Shown here piece after piece: positions 1 through 4,855 of a stretch of 9,754 nucleotides of DNA. The stretch is from Acidobacteriota bacterium (GTDB taxonomy: Bacteria; Acidobacteriota; Vicinamibacteria; Vicinamibacterales; 2-12-FULL-66-21). Made by a program: the position numbers and the translations under genes. A model generated the notes under the pieces. That model was not told where the DNA came from and ran no database searches. It saw only the letters and a list, made by a program, of their open reading frames with translations. Numbering within the stretch: position 1 is the stretch's first letter; every line of letters starts with the position of its first letter. Location: the NCBI GenBank assembly GCA_013362195.1, contig JABFWM010000405.1:1-9754 (forward strand), given 5' to 3'.

Positions 1-630
1 CAGCGCGATCGCGCGGTGGTACGCCAGCGCCGCCGCGTCGTAGTCTGCCTGGAGGTAGGCGACGTTGCCGACGCTGACGAGCGTGGTGCCGATGGCCGCG
101 TCGTTCGCCAGTGCTTCGTAGATGGCCAGCGCGTCTCGATACGATGCCAGCGCCGTGGAATAGTCCGCGCGCGAATACGCGATGGTGGCGAGGCCGGCGG
201 TGGAGGCCGCAATCGCCTCGCGATCGTTCATCTCGCGCGCGAGCGCCAGGCGTGCGCGATAGGCGCGTTCCGCCGCGTCGAACTCGTGAAGGAAGTAGTG
301 GCTGTAGCCGAGGACCTGCAGCGTTTCGCTCTCGCCGGCGCGATCGCCGGCGGCGCGCGCGACCTCGAGCGCGATGTCGTACATCTGGATCGCCGGCCCG
401 TACTGCTGCGCGGCGGCGATGCGGGTCGCACGCGACGCGATGAAGTAGCGCAGCGCCGGGTTCACCAGGTCGGGACGTTCGGCGAGCAGCCGCTGCCGCT
501 CCTCTGCCGGGGCGGCGATGAGCGTCTCGGCGAAGTCGATCACCGTCTGCACGACCGACGGCGCGGGTGGCGGCGCGGCGGGCGCCTGCACCAGCATCGC
601 CGCGATCGCGAACGCGCGGAGGTTCGTCAT
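1..630 (-). CDS. TPR-repeat protein, N-terminal 210 residues (cut by window edge)
   Basis: The frame is open from an ATG at 630 to the window edge, so the C-terminus is missing. Residues 5-20 (a single Arg, then a short Ala/Ile/Leu/Val stretch and APAAPPPA) look like a weak signal peptide or anchor. Residues about 45-60 (ERQRLLAERPDLVNPAL) lead into TPR-type helical hairpins at roughly 62-95, 100-134, 140-174 and 180-210, with the usual Gly/Tyr/Ala spacing (for example LGYSHYFLHEFDAAERAYRA). TPRs are protein-interaction scaffolds. In Acidobacteria-like genomes this kind of N-terminus is often followed by more TPRs and sometimes a CHAT caspase-like domain; that is recalled family knowledge and cannot be tested here. 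The start overlaps the tonB stop as ATGA and has no clear Shine-Dalgarno, which suggests translational coupling to tonB. The TPR assignment is solid; the function is unknown. Confidence 0.88.
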   Translation of the reverse strand, partial: MTNLRAFAIAAMLVQAPAAPPPAPSVVQTVIDFAETLIAAPAEERQRLLAERPDLVNPALRYFIASRATRIAAAQQYGPAIQMYDIALEVARAAGDRAGESETLQVLGYSHYFLHEFDAAERAYRARLALAREMNDREAIAASTAGLATIAYSRADYSTALASYRDALAIYEALANDAAIGTTLVSVGNVAYLQADYDAAALAYHRAIAL

Positions 631-1301
631 TGCAGCTGGAACGTCATGGTAATCGTCATCAGCACCTCGACGGGTTGACCGTGCAGCACCGTCGGCGTGT
701 AGCGCCACTGGCGGACGGCATCGATCGCCGCTTGATCCAGGAGCGGGACGGAACGCGCGACGCGCACCTGGCTCACCCGGCCGGCTCGATCGAGCACGGC
801 CTCGAGCACCACCGTGCCCTGCACGCGTAAGATCCGCGCAATCTCCGGATACGTCGGCCGCGCGTCCACGATCTTCTTCGGCGCGACGAGCAGATCGCCG
901 GCGCGGACCGGTCCTGCGGGCGGCGGCGCCGGCCGCGGCATGGCGTCGATCGGGTCGGCCCTCACGCCAATGCCGCCCGTATCGACTGGCGGGCCGGGCA
1001 TGCCGAATGGATCGGTGATGGCCGAGGGCGCAACCGGCGGCGCGACTTCCGGGAGGATCGCCGGCGGTGCCGTTACGGGAACAAGCGGGGAGGTCGGGAG
1101 TGTGCGAAGCCGCGCGGGCGCAACGGCAACGGCCGCCGGAGGCGGCGCGGGAGGCGGCGGCACCGCAACCGCCTTCACATAGGGCGGCAGCCGCGACGGC
1201 GGCAGCGGAAGGACCACTTCGGCCGCGAGCGGAATGATGAACAGCAGCACGAGCGCAGCCAGGTGCACCGCGATCGAAACCGGAAGGCTTCTCGCGAACA
1301 T
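627..1301 (-). CDS. tonB: Energy transducer TonB
   Basis: This 224-residue protein has the classic TonB order. A short cytoplasmic N-terminus is followed by one membrane anchor (about residues 7-27, SIAVHLAALVLLFIIPLAA), then a Pro/Ala-rich periplasmic spacer (about 34-133), then the TonB C-terminal domain (about 143-224). That domain shows YPEIARILRVQGTVVLEAVL, DRAGRVSQVRV, DQAAIDAVRQWRYTP and a final beta strand. By family knowledge TonB passes proton-motive energy from ExbB/ExbD to outer-membrane receptors; neither partner is in the window. An in-frame ATG 15 codons upstream (1346) is possible. The start at 1301 is preferred because an AGAGAGGAG ribosome site lies 7 nt upstream and the membrane anchor then begins where expected. 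The stop overlaps the start of the TPR gene. Some such proteins serve as generic TonB-like envelope proteins, so the partner receptor is open. Confidence 0.93.
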   Translation of the reverse strand: MFARSLPVSIAVHLAALVLLFIIPLAAEVVLPLPPSRLPPYVKAVAVPPPPAPPPAAVAVAPARLRTLPTSPLVPVTAPPAILPEVAPPVAPSAITDPFGMPGPPVDTGGIGVRADPIDAMPRPAPPPAGPVRAGDLLVAPKKIVDARPTYPEIARILRVQGTVVLEAVLDRAGRVSQVRVARSVPLLDQAAIDAVRQWRYTPTVLHGQPVEVLMTITMTFQLQ

Positions 1302-1334
1302 GGGAGAACTCCTCTCTGGAGCGGCCGCTCTCCC
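1299..1334 (-). promoter_or_regulatory. tonB leader with ribosome site inside a possible hairpin
   Basis: In the minus-strand transcript GGGAGA (1334-1329) is complementary to TCTCCC (1307-1302) directly before the tonB ATG. The Shine-Dalgarno AGAGAGGAG lies between the two arms, and CTCC (1322-1319 region) can also pair with the GGAG of the ribosome site. The leader also holds the 12-bp palindrome GAGCGGCCGCTC (1319-1330). The complementarity is visible; control of translation by it is inference. Confidence 0.35.
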
Positions 1335-1338
1335 ATGC

Positions 1339-1366
1339 TTAGACACGCCGGAGGCGCGAGTGTTCC
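1339..1366 (-). promoter_or_regulatory. Candidate ECF (sigma-E-type) promoter of tonB
   Basis: On the minus strand GGAAC (1366-1362) is followed after 18 nt by TCTAA (1343-1339). This matches the known sigma-E layout, GGAACTT with about 15-16 nt to a TCTAA/TCTGA-type -10. The predicted transcription start falls about 30 nt before the tonB ATG. A second GGAAC lies at 1376-1372. No good sigma-70 pair was seen in the same interval. Motif match by eye only. Confidence 0.4.
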
Positions 1367-1405
1367 TGCTCGTTCCGGGCTGGTGGACTGTCCACGCCGA
1401 TCAAG

Positions 1406-1424
1406 GCCCGCCACGCGGGCGGGC
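1406..1424 (-). terminator. GC hairpin just after the Yip1-like gene
   Basis: A perfect 7-bp inverted repeat (GCCCGCC, 5-nt loop, GGCGGGC) begins 2 nt after the Yip1-like stop codon in the minus-strand direction. It is followed by CTTGAT and lacks a long U-run, so it may terminate weakly or only stabilise the mRNA 3' end. It separates this gene from the candidate tonB promoter. Confidence 0.45.
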
Positions 1425-1425
1425 G

Positions 1426-1962
1426 TTATCCGAGCACCGCGCGCGCGACCAGCAGCGGCGTCAGGATGAAGAAGACGACGCAGAGATACACGACGACGGC
1501 AATCAGGCACACGACGATCGCGCGGCCGGTATTCGAGTAATCGAGCACTTCCCGCACCGCGATGACGCCGATGACGAGCACCCAGAGACTGATGACGAAG
1601 GAAATCAGCGGACCGAGGAACGGGATGATCGCGAGCACGTTGAACACGCCGGGCGACGCGGTGAAGCCGATGACGCGAAACGCCTCCGGGAAATCCGCTT
1701 TCGTCGTCGGCTCCGGCATCAGCTTGGTGCCGATGATCACCACCATGAACGACCAGATCGCGTACCCGATGAGCGAGATCACCAGCGCCATGAAGCCGCC
1801 GGTGACGCCGGACCGGAAGACGTTGCCGATGAGGGCCGCCACGCCCGCGATCACGATGACGGTGATCGCCTGGCCCATGGCGGTGGGATCGGCTTCGATT
1901 TCCTGAAACGTCTTCACGTCGGCTTTCATCGCTCCAACCATACGCTCCGTCAGACTCGCCAT
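1426..1962 (-). CDS. Yip1-like multi-pass inner-membrane protein
   Basis: The protein has 178 residues. A soluble amphipathic N-terminus (about 1-28, with VKTFQEIEADPTA) is followed by about five hydrophobic spans near residues 31-48, 55-79, 99-116, 117-138 and 149-172. This order, including the FxEIExDPTA-like entry and the G/P-rich middle spans (SPGVFNVLAIIPFLGPLISFV), resembles bacterial YIP1-domain proteins (Pfam Yip1 family), whose bacterial role is not established. The frame stays open far upstream, to 2694, only because the repeat array there contains almost no stop-forming bases. The start at 1962 is chosen for its AGGAGG ribosome site 5 nt upstream and for the natural N-terminus. The gene is divergent from the small gene at 2125 and shares a 162-nt upstream region with it. 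The membrane-protein call is firm; the family name is fairly sure. Confidence 0.85.
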   Translation of the reverse strand: MASLTERMVGAMKADVKTFQEIEADPTAMGQAITVIVIAGVAALIGNVFRSGVTGGFMALVISLIGYAIWSFMVVIIGTKLMPEPTTKADFPEAFRVIGFTASPGVFNVLAIIPFLGPLISFVISLWVLVIGVIAVREVLDYSNTGRAIVVCLIAVVVYLCVVFFILTPLLVARAVLG

Positions 1963-2010
1963 GCATTCCTCCTGATCGCGGCCACTCCTGATGGGCTCAC
2001 GGCCCGCGAC

Positions 2011-2016
2011 AGTGTA
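2011..2016 (-). promoter_or_regulatory. Possible -10 box for the Yip1-like gene
   Basis: TACACT reads on the minus strand about 50 nt upstream of the ATG at 1962. No convincing -35 hexamer stands 16-18 nt further upstream, so this is a weak call. Confidence 0.2.
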
Positions 2017-2124
2017 GCGCAGAGTCGCGATCCGACGCGTCGAGTCGCGCGCGTGATGATGAGCCGCGGCGCGACCGTGCACTGTGGCATCCGGGTTGCG
2101 TCCAATAGGCCGAGGAGGGTTTAC

Positions 2125-2376
2125 ATGGATCGTTCTGACGAACGCAAAGACAACCGCAGCGGTGACGTGCTCGGATTGGGCGGAACTCCTCCGCGCAAGA
2201 GTGACGACCGCACGCGCGCGTATTCGACCGACGAAGAGGCACAGCGCCGCCGCCGCATGAACGAAGGTGCGGACGAGCTCGCACCCGGCGCGAGCGACAC
2301 CACCAATGCGCGTCGCGGCGCCGGGGCCACCGGCATCGACATGGGCGCCGGCGGCGAAGGCACCGACGTCGAATAA
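2125..2376 (+). CDS. Small hydrophilic, probably disordered protein (83 aa)
   Basis: I do not recognise a named family. The start is well supported by GAGGAGGG ending 5 nt before the ATG; the same frame is open further upstream but has no ribosome site there. Residues 1-50 are rich in Asp, Glu, Arg and Lys (MDRSDERKDNRSG, then a run of four Arg at 41-44), with a GLGGTPPRK segment near 17-25. Residues 52-83 are Gly/Ala/Asp-rich (GAGATGIDMGAGGEGTDVE). There is no signal peptide, membrane segment or Cys. The composition suggests an intrinsically disordered cytoplasmic protein, perhaps abundant or stress-related as some such small proteins are; that is speculation. It is followed 23 nt after the stop by a strong hairpin, so it appears monocistronic, and it is divergent from the Yip1-like gene. 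Confidence 0.75.
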   Translation: MDRSDERKDNRSGDVLGLGGTPPRKSDDRTRAYSTDEEAQRRRRMNEGADELAPGASDTTNARRGAGATGIDMGAGGEGTDVE

Positions 2377-2399
2377 CACACCACGCATCCCCTGACGAA

Positions 2400-2439
2400 C
2401 GGCCGCAGAACAACCCAGAGTCGTGTTCTTCTGCGGCCG
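2400..2439 (+). terminator. Strong hairpin terminator after the small gene
   Basis: An 11-bp perfect stem (CGGCCGCAGAA at 2400-2410 pairing with TTCTGCGGCCG at 2429-2439) is extended inward by three more pairs after one mismatch. It begins 23 nt past the TAA of the 83-residue gene and is followed by CCCTGTGTTTTTC, a broken T-rich tract. This is a plausible rho-independent terminator on the plus strand. The right arm is also the first module of the repeat array, and the left arm is an inverted copy of it. Confidence 0.6.
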
Positions 2440-2657
2440 CCCTGTGTTTTTCTGTGTTTTTCTGTGTTCTTCTGTGGCCCCTCGTTCTGTGTTCTTCTGT
2501 GGCCGGCGGTCCTGTGTTCTGCTGTGTTCCTCTCTGACCCTGGCTCCTGTGTTTTTCTGTGTTCTTCTGTGGCCCGCCGCCGTGTGTTCTTCTGTGGCCA
2601 CTCGTTCTGTGTTCTTCTGTGGCCGGCGGTCCTGTGTTTTTCTGTGGCCCGTTCGCT
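2422..2657. repeat. Modular tandem array of 10-nt (A) and 15-nt (B) units
   Basis: The whole interval parses into two units, both starting TGTG: A = TGTGTTYTTC (10 nt) and B = TGTGGCC-N5-TYC (15 nt), often joined as a 25-nt AB unit. After a variant first copy at 2422-2442 the order is A (2443), A (2453), AB (2463), AB (2488), A (2513), A plus degenerate B (2523), A (2548), AB (2558), AB (2583), AB (2608), A plus variant B (2633-2657). Positions 2463-2518 and 2583-2638 are a direct repeat with one mismatch, 120 bp apart. The plus strand from 2420 to 2664 has only two A residues (2537, 2600), so every frame lacks stops and the long open frames here are artefacts. The interval 2377-2692 holds no gene, only the terminator, this array and the downstream promoter. 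Repeats of this flavour occur between genes in several uncultured phyla, as I recall; their function is not established. Confidence 0.9.
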
Positions 2658-2661
2658 CTTC

Positions 2662-2687
2662 TTGACCAGCCATCTGTGGCCTACAAT
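2662..2687 (+). promoter_or_regulatory. Promoter for a leaderless oxidoreductase mRNA
   Basis: TACAAT at 2682-2687 matches TATAAT at five of six positions and ends 5 nt before the ATG at 2693, so transcription should begin at or next to the start codon. TTGACC (2662-2667) is a good -35 by sequence, but its spacing is only 14 nt; TTCTTG at 2659-2664 has 17-nt spacing but a poor match. No Shine-Dalgarno is present upstream of the ATG. The array core TGTGGCC recurs at 2675-2681, between the boxes. Confidence 0.5.
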
Positions 2688-2692
2688 GTGGC

Positions 2693-4720
2693 ATGCCACG
2701 CGCTGCTGACCCCGAATCCTGGGGTCATTCCACGATTCGTACTGCGTGTCCGCTCGATTGCCCCGATTCGTGCACCATTGACGTGACGGTCGAGAACGGC
2801 CGCGTTCTGAAGATTGAGGGAGGCGACGCCAATCCCGCCACCCAGAATTTCATCTGCGCCAAGGTGCGGCGCTTCGGCGAGCGCGTCTACGGCGAGGACC
2901 GGCTGCTCTATCCGGCGGTCCGGCAGGGGGCGAAGGGCCAGGGCACGTTCGCGCGCGTGAGCTGGTCGGAAGCGATGGATCTGATCGCGCGCCGGATGAC
3001 GGAGATCCGCGATCGCGACGGCGCCGAGGCGATCCTGCCGTTCTGCTACGGCGGCTCGAACGGACTGCTCACGCAGGACACCACCGACGCCGAGTTGTGG
3101 CGGCGGTTCGGCACGTCACGCCTGGCGCGGACGGTGTGCGCGGCGCCGACGGGCGCCGCGAATCTCGCGCTCTACGGCAAGATGGCGGGCGTCGCCTACG
3201 CGGATTATCCGCACGCCCGGCTGATCATCCTCTGGGGTGTGAATCCCGCGGCCTCCGGCATCCACCTGCTCCCCTTCCTCAATGACGCCCGCGCGGCCGG
3301 CGCCAAGATCGTCGTGATCGATCCACGCCGCACGACGCTCGCCAAGAAGGCCGACCTGCACCTGCCGGTGCGGCCCGGCACCGACCTGCCGGTGGCGCTC
3401 GCGCTCCATCGCGTGTTGTTCGAGGAAGGGCACGCCGACGCCGCGTTCATCGGCGCGCACACGAGCGGCGCCGAGGGCCTACGCGCGGCGGCCGCGCCGT
3501 GGACGATCGAGCGCGCAGCGGGAGAAGCCGGGATCGACGCGGCAGCGCTGCGTGAGCTGGCCGACCTGTACGTGACGACGTCGCCGGCGCTCATCCGCTG
3601 CGGCTGGGGCCTCGAGCGCAACCGCAACGGCGGCAGCGCCGCCGCGGCGGTGCTCGCGCTGCCGGCCGTGGCCGGCAAGTTCGGCGTGCGCGGCGGCGGC
3701 TATTCGATGAGCAATTCGATGGCGTTCGGCGTGCGTTCGGCCTCGTGGATCGACGCGCCGGAACCGCAGACGCGTGTGGTGAACATGAACCATCTCGGCC
3801 GCGCCCTCCTCGAGTACTCCGACCCGCCGGTCAAGATGCTGTTCGTCTACAACTGCAATCCGCTCGCGACCATGCCGGATCAGAACCGCGTGCTGAAGGG
3901 ACTGCAGCGCGACGATCTCTTCACGGTCGTCTTCGAGCAGGTCTTCACGGACACTGCGCGCTATGCGGACGTGGTGCTGCCGGCGACGACGTTTCTCGAG
4001 CACTACGATGTGGCGAAGAGCTACGGGCCGATTGCGCTGCAGCTGGTGCGGCCCGTCATCGAACCGCGCGGCGAGGCAAGGAGCAACGCGGAAGTGTTCT
4101 CGGCACTCGCCGAGCTGCTCGGCGTCGGCACGGCGGAAGACGATTACGAGACGCTGCTGCGCGTCGCGGGCCGGATGCCGCCGGCAATTGGGTCGGAGCT
4201 GCTCGAACGCGGCGCCGCGACGCCGCCGCACGGCGGCACGCCGGTGCAGTTCGTCGACGTGTTCCCGCTGACCGCCGACCAGAAGGTGCATCTGTATCCG
4301 GAGGAGATCGCCGGGGACGCGCCCCGCGGGCTGTACGGCTATCAGGCGGATCCCGCAACCGAGAGCTACCCGCTCACGCTCATTTCTCCGGCGACCGAGA
4401 AGACCGTCTCGTCGACCCTGGGCGAGCTGCGCGAACGCGCGGCCATGCTGCACATCCACCCGAAGGACGCGCAGCGCCGCGGCATCGCGCAAAGCGATCC
4501 GGTTAGAGTCTTCAACGGCCTGGGCGAGCTGCAGTGTCCGGCGAACCTCACCGCCGATATCCGCGAGGGCACGGTGGCGTTTTCAAAGGGCGTGTGGCGC
4601 CGCAACACCTACAACGGGTCGACGTCGAATGCGCTCGTGCCGGACACGCTGACCGACCTCGGCGCCGGCGCCTGCTTCAACGACGCGCGCGTCGAGGTCG
4701 CATTGCTGGGGCGTCATTAA
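2693..4720 (+). CDS. Molybdopterin oxidoreductase, [4Fe-4S], formate dehydrogenase/DMSO reductase superfamily
   Basis: This 675-residue protein is close to full length for the family. Near the N-terminus Cys19, Cys23, Cys27 and Cys55 (CPLDCPDSC, then FICAKV) form the C-x3-C-x3-C-x27-C iron-sulfur motif, followed by the conserved Lys57. The central bis-pyranopterin fold includes WGVNPAASGIH, VVIDPRRT and LPVRPGTD. Cys149 (TVCAAPTG) aligns with Sec140 of E. coli FdhH and is the likely Mo or W ligand. The catalytic His that follows it in formate dehydrogenases is Ala150 here, so formate oxidation is doubtful. About residues 560-675 are the dinucleotide-binding domain (LISPATEKTVSSTLGE, GSTSNALVPDTLTDLG). 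No Tat signal, so it is cytoplasmic. No Fe-S or membrane subunit lies beside it. ATG 2693 is the only standard start codon between an in-frame TGA (2663) and Cys19. The superfamily is certain; the substrate is unknown. Confidence 0.95.
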   Translation: MPRAADPESWGHSTIRTACPLDCPDSCTIDVTVENGRVLKIEGGDANPATQNFICAKVRRFGERVYGEDRLLYPAVRQGAKGQGTFARVSWSEAMDLIARRMTEIRDRDGAEAILPFCYGGSNGLLTQDTTDAELWRRFGTSRLARTVCAAPTGAANLALYGKMAGVAYADYPHARLIILWGVNPAASGIHLLPFLNDARAAGAKIVVIDPRRTTLAKKADLHLPVRPGTDLPVALALHRVLFEEGHADAAFIGAHTSGAEGLRAAAAPWTIERAAGEAGIDAAALRELADLYVTTSPALIRCGWGLERNRNGGSAAAAVLALPAVAGKFGVRGGGYSMSNSMAFGVRSASWIDAPEPQTRVVNMNHLGRALLEYSDPPVKMLFVYNCNPLATMPDQNRVLKGLQRDDLFTVVFEQVFTDTARYADVVLPATTFLEHYDVAKSYGPIALQLVRPVIEPRGEARSNAEVFSALAELLGVGTAEDDYETLLRVAGRMPPAIGSELLERGAATPPHGGTPVQFVDVFPLTADQKVHLYPEEIAGDAPRGLYGYQADPATESYPLTLISPATEKTVSSTLGELRERAAMLHIHPKDAQRRGIAQSDPVRVFNGLGELQCPANLTADIREGTVAFSKGVWRRNTYNGSTSNALVPDTLTDLGAGACFNDARVEVALLGRH

Positions 4721-4757
4721 CGCGAAGAAAGGAACCAACGGTCGAAGGACTCGCCTG

Positions 4758-4816
4758 CGAGCGAGCGGCGCCGAGCGAGCCACGCGAGCGGAGCGGGGCC
4801 GGGGCCCCCGCGAGCG
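4758..4816. repeat. CGAGCG-rich intergenic segment
   Basis: The hexamer CGAGCG occurs five times (4758, 4762, 4772, 4785, 4811), with related GGAGCG and CGAGCC copies between, next to a GGGGCCGGGGCCCC run. The segment lies between the convergent oxidoreductase and tamB genes and is noncoding. It looks like a dispersed intergenic repeat, but a single copy in this window cannot show that. The rest of 4721-4829 shows nothing else recognisable. Confidence 0.4.
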
Positions 4817-4829
4817 ACCGTGCAGGGGG

Positions 4830-4855
4830 GTCCGGCGGGGCGAAGCCCCCCGGAC
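4830..4855. terminator. Bidirectional hairpin between convergent genes
   Basis: GTCCGG-C-GGGGC (4830-4841) pairs with GCCCC-CCGGAC (4845-4855): 11 bp, one bulged C and a GAA loop. The tip reads GCGAAGC, known as an exceptionally stable small DNA hairpin. On the minus strand it starts within the tamB stop codon; on the plus strand it lies about 110 nt after the oxidoreductase stop. There is no U-run on either side, so termination strength is uncertain. Confidence 0.55.

Noticed and set aside
16..678. Plus-strand frame over the TPR and tonB genes
   Set aside because: Antisense to the clear TPR repeats and the TonB C-terminus; no domain recognisable.
2103..2108. CAATAG as a -10 box for the small gene
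   Set aside because: It would place the transcription start inside the ribosome site; no convincing promoter for this gene was found in 1963-2124.
1234..2376. Long plus-strand frame (380 residues) ending with the small gene
   Set aside because: Its first two thirds are antisense to the Yip1-like gene and His/Asp/Arg-rich nonsense; only the last 83 codons have a ribosome site and fall in non-overlapping DNA.
2422..2657. CRISPR array
   Set aside because: Repeats are 10-15 nt and contiguous, with no unique spacers of constant 30-40 nt length and no cas gene nearby.
1426..2694. Yip1-like protein as a 422-residue protein starting in the array
   Set aside because: The upstream part is repeat-derived and overlaps the divergent small gene; the internal ATG at 1962 has a strong ribosome site and a natural N-terminus.
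2121..2699. Minus-strand open frame through the repeat array with EEHRKTQKNT-like peptides
   Set aside because: The minus strand there has two T residues in 245 nt, so stop codons cannot occur in any frame; the peptide repeat merely reflects the DNA repeat.
2423..2709. Plus-strand open frames in the array with FFCGR/VFFC repeats
   Set aside because: The absence of A removes all stops; no ribosome sites, and the same DNA is open in all three frames.
3479..4492. Minus-strand open frame opposite the oxidoreductase
   Set aside because: Low-complexity Arg/Ala/His-rich product antisense to a gene with intact catalytic motifs; a shadow frame.
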